Positions 1 to 10,266 of a stretch of 32,332 nt of DNA are shown piece by piece. The notes under the pieces were generated by a model. It was not told the origin of the DNA and did no database searches. It saw only the letters and a program-made list of their open reading frames with translations. The stretch's first letter is position 1; each line of letters begins with the position of its first letter. Both the position numbers and the translations under genes were made by a program. Source of the stretch: Gnetum montanum (Eukaryota > Streptophyta > Gnetopsida > Gnetales > Gnetaceae); assembly GCA_015680685.1 (NCBI GenBank), contig MNCI01017900.1, positions 923,734-956,065 on the forward strand, written 5' to 3'.

Positions 1-155
1 GATGGATTAGGAGGATGGTGTGGGTATGGAGTGTCTCCTAGAGGAGAAGGAGTCCTTCTGAAGCACTCCTGAACTTGGTAGTGACGGTTGGGGGTTGTGT
101 GACTCATAGAGTCACTTGGAGAAATTGGCTACTGCACATAATAACCATATGGATC
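1..155 (-). pseudogene. Inverted gag fragment of element A
   Basis: Read on the minus strand, this stretch matches the proline/tyrosine-rich part of the intact gag ORF of element B at about 25275-25430 (TATGGTTATTATGTGCAG region through the CTCCGGGAGACATTCC region). It belongs just upstream of 157 in the same gene but lies in the opposite orientation. The first ten bases (GATGGATTAG) are the reverse complement of 157-166 (CTAATCCATC), so after flipping, the fragment would overlap the next segment by exactly 10 bp. Either a real micro-inversion or, more likely, a contig joined in the wrong orientation across the N at 156. Confidence 0.85.
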
Positions 156-156
156 N
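156..156. other. Ambiguous base marking an assembly join
   Basis: Single N between oppositely oriented pieces of one gag gene. It probably stands for a gap of unknown size rather than one unread base. Confidence 0.7.
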
Positions 157-1259
157 CTAATCCATCTACACCTCTTCCACCACAAGTAGTTCCCGTAACA
201 CCTCCTGCTTCAACAATGCAAGGGGTACTTCCTCCTCAACCATAGCAAGGTCACGCTGCGAGAGCTGTAAATATCCAACCTACTGCTAGTTCTGACAATT
301 GTAAAAAGAGAAGACCCTACTTCAAAATCAAAAGCCCAGACAAACTCTCACAACAACAAGCAGTTGGGCCCATGTACGCTCCTCTACCATCTAACACTTT
401 GGACCACCATTCAGTCCAACAGAGCGTAATGCATATGGTTATGTTAACACATACCGTAATTGACTAGATCAAGGTAGGCCACCTTCCCAGGAAACTAACT
501 GACCCTGGGAGTCCCTTAATCTATTTGCAGATTGTCGGAAATGAACCACATAGGGCTCTTCTTGACTCAGGTTCCGGAGTCAACTTAATTTCACAAGAGA
601 TGTATCACGCCTGGAACCTGCCCCAACTTAAGAAGAGTAACATTCAACTAGAGCTGGCAGACCAGTCCATCACCATTTCCTTGGGATTGGTGGAGGACAT
701 CATTACCACTATGTGTGGTTGGTCTTACCCAGCTGATTTCCTGGTGATTGAAGTGAACAATAACGAAGGGGACTTCCCAATTATAATGGGAAGGACATGG
801 CTAATCACAGTAGATGCATGCCTTAGGATTCACGATCTTTCCTTGGAAATCTCTAAGATAAACATTTGTGGAAAGATCAAGAAGAGGAAAGTTCCATGCA
901 TCACATACAGTGATTCATCGAGTGATGACATGGAGGAAATGCTTCCATGTAACAGGTGTGCCCATGAAACTTTGAACCAAAGATGCCTATATGTAGCAAC
1001 CACACAAGAAGTAGTAGATACCCCGTGGTTGACAGCTACTCGAAGGAGCAACCAACTATGCATGGAACAAACTGAGGAAACCCACGCCAATAACGAAAGC
1101 ATATATACATTGGAATATGAGCATCGCCAACTTCCACCCCTTAATCTAAGATCATCAATTGGGAGAAGTTGGACACTTCTTAGAAATTCAAACAGACGCT
1201 CGTTATTTCAGATCTCTCCCTTTCCACTCAGTCATGGGAGAGATGGCCACCTATGCTAA
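157..1259 (+). pseudogene. gag-protease pseudogene, C-terminal part (element A)
   Basis: Aligns by eye along its length with the last 370 or so residues of the intact Gag-protease of element B. It includes the aspartic protease core LLDSGSGVNLIS (codons near 559-594), the IIMGRTWL segment, and the same tail ending GRDGHLC then TAA at 1257-1259. In-frame TAG codons sit at 243-245 (CAG in B) and 465-467 (TGG in B), so the open stretch starts only at 525. Both stops are C-to-T type changes at CHG sites, as expected of methylated plant repeats. The protease would bind as a dimer and cleave Gag, as in other Ty3/gypsy elements; this copy cannot make full-length protein. Confidence 0.85.
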
Positions 1260-1289
1260 TCATATGGGGTCCTCAGTTCTTTTTCGATT

Positions 1290-1435
1290 TTTGTCTTACA
1301 CATTTTTGTTTTACAAATTTCTTTAACTTTTCTAGTTTTTTTTTTTTACAAATTTCTTTAACTTTTCTCATTTTTGTTTTACAAATTTCTTTAACTTTTC
1401 TTGTTTTTTGTTTTACAACATCGTTATACTTTTCC
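1290..1435 (+). repeat. T-rich imperfect tandem repeat
   Basis: Repeated units built on TTTGTTTTACAAATTTCTTT and AACTTTTCT, starting just after the gag-protease stop. The equivalent block in B is 26560-26705, and C has a similar T-rich stretch at 29940-30060, so a U-rich tract at this position is kept across families. It would suit a polypyrimidine or regulatory tract. Confidence 0.6.
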
Positions 1436-2787
1436 ATTTTGTGTGTGTGTGTGATCCACCTTGTAAGTTTGTCCCATAATAAGTGTTCGAAATGATGGTA
1501 TGAATTGTTTTCATATTGATTGCTAATGTTTGGTTTTTACCTTTAAGTCACAATGCTGATACTAAGGTATGTTTCTTTTGATATAGCAGGCAATGAGATC
1601 ACTTCATCCATCCATCCATAGTTTCTATGGTCTCTCTCAGCTTGGAAATGTACAGTTCCCTTCTTAATAAGAACTTAAATGAATCGGTGACTGGGCATTT
1701 CTCAAACTAAGGAAGGACTCAAGGATTGCAAAGGGTGTAACTTCAAGGGAACTTGATGCTTTTGTGTTGGCCATTCTCTTGGGTGCTTGGATGTTTTCTT
1801 CTTGAGTTTTCTTGCTGTTCCGATGTTACCCAACTATTGGAAGCTGAGACAATAAAAATAAAAAGTCTTTGCATGGTGTGGCTCTCATGCATAAAAACAC
1901 AAAACACAAAAACAAACACTAAGTGAGAATTCAAAGCACACCCCTTAGACGAATAAACTTGGGCTACAAGCACTGGTTATGGAACCAAAAGTGTTCCCTC
2001 TAACTAAGGCCCTTCTCACTTCCCATTCTCTCCTTTGTTTCGTCGGAATGGTGGTGGCTCTGTGGAGATGCATCCTTGTTATCCAAGTGGATGGTTTAGC
2101 TGAATGCATTGATGCGAAGTCACTAGATGTGGTTGGTTTGAGGCCAAACTTGGAATGGGATTTGCTAAGTCACACTAATCATAACACACACAAGGGGCTA
2201 TACACCATCTTGTTCTTGGGATTCCATTCCATTTCCTTCTCTCCATCCTTCTCTCCATTGTTCACCTCATTGTCGGTTGTATTAGTAGTGTACATATTTT
2301 GGTTGATGCATTGTTTTCTTTTTGGTAAATTCTTGCGGTTAAGACTTTATCTCTTGTTCCAAATGACATTCCCAGAGCCTACGGACTCTTTTGAATGTGG
2401 GTTTGTTAGGGCATTAAGGGCATCAACCTACTTTGGGGAGGACCCACTGACATTCCTATTTGGAGCATCCGTTAACTTCTTTCCCCTAACATTTCGCAAT
2501 TAATTTTATTTTGTTCATTTCCATCTTAACATCCATTTCACTGATGTTTTCAGTTGTCCCTTTTTATCTATCTTTCTTACTCCTTTTCTTTCTCCATTCT
2601 AATGCTACCGAAGGTTCGCAATTAGTCATGGGGGTATGGGGCCTGATTTTTTTTTTCGATTTTCTCCTAGCCCCGAATTTTTTGATTTCCTTCCTAACCC
2701 CTACACCTTCGGTAGCCATCATCAATATACTCCTAGATCCGTATCAGCCATACCACAACCTAGCCAATGAACTTACACCGAAGCAAG

Positions 2788-2847
2788 GTATCAATTACAT
2801 GATGATTCATTTACCCTTGCTAATATAAGATTGTGTTGTGTGTGCAG
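2788..2847 (+). other. Intron-like segment, 60 bp, upstream of ATGG (element A)
   Basis: GCAAG|GTATC at the 5' end, a branch-point-like TTGCTAAT, a TG-rich tract and TGTGCAG at the 3' end, directly followed by ATGGCAATC. Same length and position as 28119-28178 in B. Splicing is inferred, not shown. Confidence 0.5.
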
Positions 2848-2952
2848 ATGGCAATCATACAACAATGGATTGGATCTGGAGCAAACACTTGGAATGGAGC
2901 AGCGTTGAAGCAGCTATGTAAGGAGCAAGATCGATGGCGTGCTTATGGATGA
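2848..2952 (+). CDS. Possible short ORF after the intron-like segment (element A)
   Basis: An ATG directly after the putative splice acceptor opens a 34-codon frame beginning MAIIQQ and ending in TGA. Element B has a 68-residue ORF at the matching place with the same first six residues and a shared NGAALKQ run. The rest has diverged and this copy is shortened. No known domain. It may be the decayed start of an env-like or accessory ORF, or noncoding. Confidence 0.25.
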   Translation: MAIIQQWIGSGANTWNGAALKQLCKEQDRWRAYG

Positions 2953-3192
2953 ACAACGAAGGTGCAATCTTGGCGTTGGCAGTAGCAACACTTCTTTCTC
3001 TCTCCCTTTCTTAGTTGCAAACAAAGGCCTGATGTCATTGTAATAAGGTATTCACCCTTGTTGTCATGAACACCAGTTTTGTCAAGTCTTGTAATAATGA
3101 TCCGTTCACATGTCATCCCATTAGTTTCATTCCCCTCAATAATTCCATACCTTCCTGATATTATTGTAAGGAACTCAAGGACGAGTTTTCAT

Positions 3193-3207
3193 TCAGTCAT
3201 GGGGGTA
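3193..3207 (+). promoter_or_regulatory. Polypurine tract of element A
   Basis: TCAGTCATGGGGGTA abuts the LTR start TGATGAG. The same sequence precedes the 3' LTRs of B and C, preceded in all three by GAGGACGAGTT or a close variant. It primes plus-strand DNA synthesis. Confidence 0.85.
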
Positions 3208-3306
3208 TGATGAGACGCAATTCGCACAAGCCGCGATATCGCATACACAATATCGCGTCGTCCCCTGCGATATCGCATACACGATATCGCGGTTTGCTGT
3301 CAAATC

Positions 3307-3314
3307 TATAAATA
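3307..3314 (+). promoter_or_regulatory. TATA box of LTR A
   Basis: TATAAATA followed by AGAGGTGGCAC, in the same place as in B, S and E. Marks the U3/R promoter. Confidence 0.75.
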
Positions 3315-3434
3315 AGAGGTGGCACTCCTCTTATTTCCTATCCTAGGCTAGAAGTAGCGAAGCTCTGGTAGTTTGATCATTCCAAAGATAGAATATTTTT
3401 CATGTGCCCACAGTAGGAGTCCCCAAGTGAACAG

Positions 3435-3888
3435 ATCTTTATTCGAGCAGCTTTGTACCTGAACGCAAGTTGTGTGCGGCAATAAAGATGAGCTTTGTGA
3501 TAAACCTTACAGTGCATGGAATAGGTTTATTACATGTTATTTCTTACCTGTTATTTATTACCTACATTAGCGCGGTATGAGTACAACTTGATTACGAGCA
3601 TTGACGAATGTGTACGGCTAATCAAGGAATCAGCTGCTCATTACGATTAGTCTCTTTCACCCTCAACTCCTAGAATGCAGGATGAGTATGACTTGATTAC
3701 GAGCATCTACGAATGTGTACGGCTAGTCAAGGAATCAACTGCTCATCACGTTTAGGCTAGTTAAGTGCCTCAGTACAACCACTTCGAGCACATGCATTAC
3801 GTGTGGTGATCCTAGTAACGATTAGCGTTTGGTAGCCATAGTTGCATAGTTCAGGGTGTGTACGGTAAGTGGGAATGGATGCTGACGC
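3435..3888 (+). promoter_or_regulatory. R-U5 hairpin array of LTR A
   Basis: Poly(A) hairpin 3435-3489 (ATCTTTATT pairs with AATAAAGAT). Module 3574-3645 has stem CTTGATTA/TAATCAAG, fully Watson-Crick here where other copies have G-U. Module 3681-3747 has outer stem GATGAG/CTCATC and inner stem CTTGATTA/TAGTCAAG. A longer module (about 3768-3888) has inner stem CCACTT/AAGTGG. The loops CGAG and TGTACGGC recur. This copy has one module fewer than B. Confidence 0.65.
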
Positions 3889-4564
3889 TAGTTAATTTAG
3901 ACTTAGTCCTTAATTAGAGTTAGCTAGTTTCTCAACCCTTCACCTCGATAGCATAGGAGAGAAACCAGAAAAGACTATAAAAATCATATACCTCGGACTT
4001 ACTTAACCATACACCGTGACAACTACAAGTAAGTCTGGGAAGACAATGAATGATTAACCCCAAGTGTTCCATGGGGCGTATAGGCATTTAGTCGCAGAGT
4101 TCGACCGGATCACATCTGCTCCGCTCGTTTCGTATGGTTGAGTGTAGGGATACCTCACCACTCATTAGTTGTGAAGCATGTGGGAGATGTTAGGATATTT
4201 GTTGCTCATGTTTTTGATCTCTCAAAATCTCATAAATTATTTTAGATCTTAAGAAACTAGTCCTAAATTTAAATTTGAGCTTATTTTTATAGGCCTAGGG
4301 TTACCAAATTTAATTCTTGAGTTACGTAAAGTTTACTTGAAGTTTGTTTGGAGTTCAAATTTAGCAATTTTGAACTTCAAACTTGCAAGACTCGAAGCTT
4401 GATCAAGTGACACTAACGTTGACACTGATGTCAACATCAATGCCTCTAATACTTGGGAAAAATTTTCAGTTTTCATCATATTATGGTTCTAAGCTTCTGG
4501 GACCTCATTTAACATATAAATTGATGTTGAATCATGCCGAGATGATACCGAGGAGCCCATGAGA

Positions 4565-4569
4565 CCAAG
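4565..4569 (+). repeat. Target-site duplication of solo LTR S, left copy
   Basis: CCAAG, repeated at 5575-5579. Confidence 0.85.
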
Positions 4570-4699
4570 TGATGAGACGCGGTTTGCGTCGGCCGCGATA
4601 TCGCGTACGCGATATCGCATCCCCCGCAATATCGCGGACGTGATATCGCGTCCTTCCCTACGATATCGCGTACGCGATATCGCAGTCCGCCGCCATGTC

Positions 4700-4707
4700 T
4701 ATAAATA
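4700..4707 (+). promoter_or_regulatory. TATA box of LTR S
   Basis: TATAAATA followed by AGAGGCGGCAC. Confidence 0.75.
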
Positions 4708-4831
4708 AGAGGCGGCACCCCCTTGTTTGGGGATCCCAGTTTTAGTGTAGCGAAGCTCTGGCAGTTTGATCCCTCCAGAGTTAGAATTTTCCCGTGTCTG
4801 CCCGCAGTGTGGTGAATGTGATTGTACGGTG

Positions 4832-5285
4832 TCTTTATTCGAGTGTGCCGTACTTGGACACGCACATGACCGGCAATAAAGATCGAGATTACTTCATCAT
4901 TGCAGCATTCACTTAGTTTATTTATTTGTTATTTATTTAATGTTATTTATTGCTTTCATAGCGCGGTGTGAGTACGACTTAACTACGAGCATCTACGGGT
5001 GTGTACGGCTAGTTAAGGAATCGGTTACTCATCGCGATTAGTTTCTCACCCTTAAACTCCTAGAAGCGGAACGAGTACGACTTGATTACGAGCATTTAAG
5101 TGTGACTGCTTGGTAGCCCAGTGGTGTAGCTAGGGGGATCTACGCTTGGTAACCCAGTGGCGTATTTGGGGTCTGCGCTTGGTAATCCCAGTGGCGTACC
5201 TAGGCCTATGCTTGGTAGTCCCAGTGGCAGTCGTGCACGAAGTCCAAGATGTGTACGGTTGATCAAGGAATCGGTTGCTCGTCGC
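4832..5285 (+). promoter_or_regulatory. R-U5 hairpin array of LTR S
   Basis: Poly(A) hairpin 4832-4882 (TCTTTATT/AATAAAGA). Module 4963-5035 has inner stem CTTAACTA/TAGTTAAG, fully Watson-Crick and different from the CTTGATTA stems elsewhere. Module about 5066-5285 has inner stem CTTGATTA/TGATCAAG and an enlarged apical loop. Confidence 0.65.
5105..5235 (+). repeat. Tandem repeat inside a U5 hairpin loop of S
   Basis: Four imperfect units of about 38 bp, each around GCTTGGTAACCCAGTGGCGT. The matching loop in B (22447-22500) has about two units. Confidence 0.75.
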
Positions 5286-5574
5286 ACTTAGGCTAGATTA
5301 GATTTTCTTACCTTTTCCTCTTAGCTTAGAATTAGTTAATATTATTTTCCACTGCCATCAGGAGTAGCGATAGAATTAGAACACATCATACACCTCATCT
5401 AGACTAAACCATACGTGACATATGCAAAACTAGTCTAGATGGGAAGACAGCGAACTGCGACCTAAGGCTAACTATCTAGATACCACAACTAGTCCATCTG
5501 CGGAGTTCGACCGGATCGCGCGTGTGACGCTCGTATTCGTATGGTTGAGTGTAGGGGTACCTCGCCACTCATCA

Positions 5575-5579
5575 CCAAG
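5575..5579 (+). repeat. Target-site duplication of solo LTR S, right copy
   Basis: CCAAG, identical to 4565-4569. Confidence 0.85.
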
Positions 5580-6499
5580 AGACCATGTTAACTATAGAGT
5601 TTGGTGGTCAATGATATCAAGGTTCAAGTCTCCAAGTTACTAATGCTAGTGTCAATGATAGTGTCAACTAGAAAGTTATAAAAATTTTCTCAAGTTAACA
5701 TCATGAGCCTTTGAGCTACCAAATCTGAAGCCAAAATGAGCCATAATGATGGTTTTAAAACCCTAAGAAGCCTACAGGCCAAGGAAATGCTACTAGATGG
5801 TAAACTTGAACATCTTGGAAGAGGATGAGGCAAGCATGGTGATGCTAACACTAATGTTGACATTGAAGTTAGCATCAACATCAACATCACATACATAACA
5901 TAGAAAATTTTTGTCTCTTGACTACCACAATTTCCCTTAACCTACTCAAATTATCATTTAGAGTATCAAAGTTGATGTTAACTTGTCGCTAGGAAGCCTA
6001 GGAAGCTAGGATTCGACTCAAAATGTAGGTAAGATGTGCCATGGAGGTGGTGAGGATCATGTGAATAGTGCTAATGCTAATGTTAGCGTTACCATTAGCA
6101 AATACTTATGAAAATTTGTCTTCAGGGTTTCAAGGTCAAATTATCAAATGTCAAGATTTGGTATGTATGATGTTGAAAGTATCTTAGATGAACTTTTTTG
6201 AGTCCTATGGGGTCTAATTTAAGGTTGAAATGTATTTTTGGTGCAAGTGACATAGATAGGATGGCCCAAGTCTACAACTAATGTGAGAATAATGGTCCAA
6301 GGATGATGCTGATGTGGAATCCATGTCACCTCCTATACTTAAAAAATAAAACTTTTTTGGGGTTACCAAAAGTGGAATTCATAAGGTAGGTTATGAGCTA
6401 AAATGATCCCTAGAGGACTTTAGGAACTAGAGCTATGGCTTGTAATGCTATTTTTAGATATTTCAATGGTTAAACTTAGATGGAACAATGTCAAAATCA

Positions 6500-8125
6500 C
6501 ACTTAGTCTCGATCCTTGATGAACTAAGTAAGTATAACAACCAAAATGAAGTAATGATATTAGGTACTAACCCTAGGGACTAAATATATGACATACTCGT
6601 CTTTGAATAAGAGTAAATCAAAACTCCATGATTTATTGGCAACAGCTTCATAGTGAGTGCTCATTGATGAATGGAGCTTGATCATTTTCTTTCCATCCTA
6701 CAGTGCTAAGCTGGAACCTTCACTATGAGGATTCCCACCATGAACATTCAACTATAGTGCTAGCAGCTATAGTGACTGTTTTCAACTAGATGTGTTTAGA
6801 GGAAGTTAGAGAAGGGATTCTAGCATCACACTTCCTCTTGGATAACCCTCCACATCCTCTACCACTATATGTCATTATGTTAAATAGTTGTATGATAACC
6901 TGCATGGAATTGGGATTTTCAAGAAAAAAATTAAACAATAGAAACTAGTGTATGTGCAATCCATAATCAAGTTAATTTACACTTAAATATCCTTTTTAAT
7001 TATTCCATGATGATTTAAACAAGAAATTTCAAGAATTTAAGTAATTAAAATTTTGTGAACCCACAAAAACATATTTGTATAATAACTCATAAAGGTTGTC
7101 GATTAAAAATATAGAATGGCTATTTTTAACTTATAGGTACTTGTGCAAAGGTGAAAGTCCTAAATTGATTGCAAATTAGCCTAAAACAATCAATGTTTTT
7201 TGAGAAAAGAAGCTTTGTGATTTCTTCGTATTCTTGAAATATAAAAATGAAATTTAGACAATTTGTTTTTATACTTACGTTAGCATTTAAATATCCCTAA
7301 CTACAAAACTACCATAAATGTTTCATGGTGTTGGTAAATTTAGCCATCAAAACTAGCTCTAATACTAAGTTTAAGAAAACTAGAAACAATTTTATGACTC
7401 TATAAGTAAATAACACATTGAAATTATAACACACTGTGAATGTTGAAATAGTCATGATGTTAATTATTTAAGTTATACTCAAATAGTTAAATGGAAAAAC
7501 AGATTTGGATGTCATTATATAATATTTCTTTACTTTTATTATATTGTATATGCTATGATCAAATCATATATAGATTAGAAAAAATATTCATATTAATAGA
7601 TCAAATAGACATGACAAGTGATTAAATTTAATTAAAGGATGTAAATAATAGAATTACGTATAATAAGCTATAACTAAGTAGTACATTGGATCAAAATCAT
7701 GGAGGTATTATACACTATGATAGTGTATACAAATCTTCATAGTATTACATAATATAGACCTTATTTAAAATGTTGATATTGATAGAATACATCAAATCTT
7801 TAACAAAAGCAACTAAAAACATAGTTTCTAGGACTTGTCAAAATGCCTAAACTTCTAAAAATAGTAACTACTCATATTTTTAGGATTTTAAAAACTCTAA
7901 ATAGCATGTAGCATCTTAGAGTGCCTTTTTGCGACTTTCTACAATCTAATCATCTTTTTTGAATCTTAATTTCTAGTTTTGAGTATTACATCTTTACTTG
8001 ATATCAACCTCTTTTAGCTCATATTCTTAGTTTAGTTCATTAAACAATTTGGATACATTTCCACACCACCCAAGGTTTTGTTTTATACATATATATTATA
8101 TTACTATTTGTAAGCATTTGGATTT
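6500..8125. other. AT-rich region with no recognised feature
   Basis: No open frame of interest on either strand and no LTR, PBS or domain I can recognise. Probably decayed repeat DNA. Confidence 0.5.
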
Positions 8126-8129
8126 GAAC

Positions 8130-8330
8130 TTTTACTTAGCAATGTTCACACAAGTTGCCTTTCTTGATGAGAAATCAAACATTTTTGTAATGCTTACACA
8201 GATTACCTTTCTTGGTGAGTATTATATCTATTTTTGTATTGCTTATGCAAGTTGCCTTTCTCAATAAGTAACTAGATACTTATGCAAGTTACCTTTCTTA
8301 ATAAATATTGTTTATTTAGTTTTGGTTTTA
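8130..8330. repeat. Short tandem repeat, about four units
   Basis: Four imperfect copies of a unit built on ACACAAGTTGCCTTTCTTGA (starting near 8148, 8197, 8246 and 8282), spaced about 37-50 bp because the T/A-rich part of each unit varies in length. Confidence 0.65.
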
Positions 8331-9237
8331 GTTGGGTTTTCGGATGGTGGTGAAATCTTTCAACAATTATTTTATTTTTCGTAAATTTTTGGAATTTAAT
8401 TATTATATCATTTAAAGCATGTTTGTATATTTTTGGTGCTAACTCTTGACGTGCAACTAACCGTGTGCATGAATATCTAGCTATTTGATACATGTTTCCA
8501 AAATCCATAATGGAGTACTTAATAGTTTTTTTTCCTGCTTAGTCTTAGGACTAATTTCCTTGTATTTTTGTGCCTTCTAGGTGATTCAATTAATTGTGAA
8601 GAATATTTAGAAGGAGGACCTAATGATTAGAATATTTTTTATGCAATTTTTTAATGGTTTTTTAGTTATTAATTTGTATGTCTTCTTTTAAGTTGTGATG
8701 TTCAACTAATATTTATTATTATGTATTGTCTATTAATAAAGTGTGAGGATTTGTATTTTCTTATTTTGATGTAGTTCTAACTTTTTCATAAATATTTATT
8801 TCTACAACATTAGATATTTTTTATGTAGTTTTTATACAATAATTTTTATTACATTAGAGCTTTATGCCTTTTTAATGTTATTTTATTAATCTTAATATTT
8901 TTATAATTTTTCCATTATTTTTCTAATATCTTGTTACTATTATTTTTTTCTTAGGTATTAGGACATTTAATTATTATTATTAGTGGATAGATTAGGTTTC
9001 ATATGCATGGGGCTATTCTCACCATATTTTACATTTTTCTTTTTACTACTCTTATGTTTTGCTATAGCTATGTGCTTGTTTTTATAGATGTCTACTATGT
9101 TTCTTGTCACATTTTTCTTCATTATCCTACAATTTTCTTAAGTTGTGTTTTATTTTTATTTGCACATTTTATTTTCCTTTACATAATACCTTTCTAGCCT
9201 AAGCCTGATTAACGAAGTGTTACATCCCTCCTTGAGG
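8330..9237. other. AT-rich region, possible minus-strand LTR edge at its right end
   Basis: Very A/T-rich, no coding signal. At 9218-9236 the minus strand reads GGAGGGATGTAACACTTCG, which resembles a purine tract followed by an LTR start of the TGTAACAC type seen in many plant gypsy elements. The other edge of such an LTR was not found. Confidence 0.25.
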
Positions 9238-10027
9238 CCCTTCTAACACATCATTCATGTGTATTATTTAGTCAAAAAACCCATAAACTTCAATCACAAA
9301 TCATAAAGAACCCAAAAATGCATGTGAGAAAAGAAAATAAACTAAAAAATCTCTCTATTAAAACATGCATTAATGAAAATACATCAAATACAGTGATATA
9401 TGAGCATGTAAGACATAGTCCAAAGGATCTAGAAGCACTTTTCACCTTGACCTGCTTACCTCCATTTAATCACAACATCACAATCTAATTTCTAATATCC
9501 AATGCTAAAAACAAACTCAAATTCAAAAAGCTATTCTTAATGAAAGATCACAATTTCTCCGACAATGGGACATATCAAGCCAAGGAAACATATTAGAAAG
9601 AACTCACACTCTTAGTCCTTTTAATCAATTAAGTTGTTACAAAGCATGAGGCTCATGCAACCTCTCATCCTCTCTCCTCAATAACATTGGAGATCCTCAC
9701 TCTTATTCTAAGGCTAGCAACATAACAATGACAAGAGAACACTCAAATAAGTCTAAGGTCCAGCTCATAAATAGCAAAGATGCTAACAACAAAAATGTGA
9801 AAAAACATTAGAGGAATGAAAGGTATTTCTACAAAAATCTTGGACAATCAAGCTATTTCTAATGAATTTTGAATCCTATGAGTTTCTTCAGTTTTTAAGA
9901 AATTTCTATAATTGACATTAAAAAGTTTTACATATTCTTGAGTCTTACATTTTGTAGCCTTAGTGTCTTAAATATAGTATTTTAATTATCAATTTTTTAA
10001 CCATTGTCTCTTAAGATCAGAATTATG
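9238..10027. other. No recognised feature
   Basis: AT-rich sequence between the possible minus-strand LTR edge and LTR D. I see no domain, RNA gene or repeat here. Confidence 0.5.
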
Positions 10028-10137
10028 TGATGAGTCAATCATTGGATCACATCAATGGGATCTCATTGACATGATCCCATCAATGAAGGGTTTGACCCAT
10101 TGACGTGTACCCATCAATGGGGCACCTTTTTTTTTCC

Positions 10138-10144
10138 TATAAAT
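10138..10144 (+). promoter_or_regulatory. TATA box of LTR D
   Basis: TATAAAT at the position matching the TATA boxes of A, B, S and E. Confidence 0.65.
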
Positions 10145-10266
10145 GTGCACCTACTTGCCACATTTATGGAAATCTTTTCATAGTTGTAGCGAAGTGCTTG
10201 CAATTTTTCCATTTGAGAGTTAGAATATTTTTTTAATACCCACAATAGGAGTCAAAGAGTGTACAG

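Larger units (their letters stand above)
1260..3192 (+). other. Noncoding 3' internal region of element A
   Basis: Collinear with 26540-28545 of element B. It contains a T-rich repeat (1290-1435), a short TG run, a CATC repeat near 1608, an intron-like segment (2788-2847), a large inverted repeat (2605-2715) and blocks also found in family C. Open frames such as 1979-2503 are not kept in B, where indels shift the frame, so I do not regard them as genes. In an autonomous Athila element the stretch between pol and the 3' LTR may hold an env-like ORF; this could be its remnant, but no envelope features are visible. Confidence 0.6.
157..4167 (+). mobile_element. Element A: 3' part of a non-autonomous Athila-type LTR retrotransposon
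   Basis: Same family as the complete element B (21945-29662). In order it holds the end of gag-protease (to 1259), about 1.9 kb of noncoding internal sequence, a polypurine tract (3193-3207) and a 3' LTR (3208-4167). The 5' LTR and most of gag lie outside the window. No RT, RNase H or integrase sits between the protease and the 3' LTR. It is older than B: it has stop codons, indels and many CpG-to-TpG/CpA changes in its U3. The five bases after the LTR are GTTGT, which should match the 5' flank outside the window if insertion was canonical. Confidence 0.85.
3208..4167 (+). repeat. 3' LTR of element A
   Basis: Begins TGATGAG directly after the polypurine tract and ends CTCATTA, a one-base decay of the CTCATCA end seen in B, D and S. 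Contains GATATC-core palindromes in U3 (3233-3290), a TATA box (3307-3314), the AATAAA signal (3481-3486) and U5 hairpin modules (to about 3888). At 960 bp it is about 140 bp shorter than the LTRs of B, mainly because one hairpin module and part of U3 are missing. Confidence 0.9.
4570..5574 (+). mobile_element. Solo LTR S
   Basis: Complete LTR from TGATGAG to CTCATCA with no internal region, flanked by a perfect 5-bp duplication CCAAG. This is the product of recombination between the two LTRs of one element. It has a GATATC-core palindrome array (4595-4683), TATAAATA at 4700-4707 and AATAAA at 4875-4880. Its last 105 bp closely match the end of the short LTR of element C (20137-20241), so it represents a different subfamily from B. 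One hairpin loop carries an expanded tandem repeat (5105-5235). Confidence 0.92.
4240..6500. repeat. Decayed tandem repeat, about 215 bp period, interrupted by solo LTR S
   Basis: A motif like GTCAACATCAATG followed by an A/T-rich AAAATTTT-type stretch recurs near 4430, 5655, 5870, 6085 and 6310. After removing the LTR and one target duplication (1010 bp), the spacings are about 205-230 bp. Units are highly diverged; I see no coding potential. Could be an old satellite-like repeat or repeats inside a lost element. Confidence 0.4.

Noticed and set aside
1979-2503. 174-codon open frame in element A
   Set aside because: The same region in B is broken by frameshifts, including one right after the shared start, and no domain is recognisable. 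Not kept as a protein.
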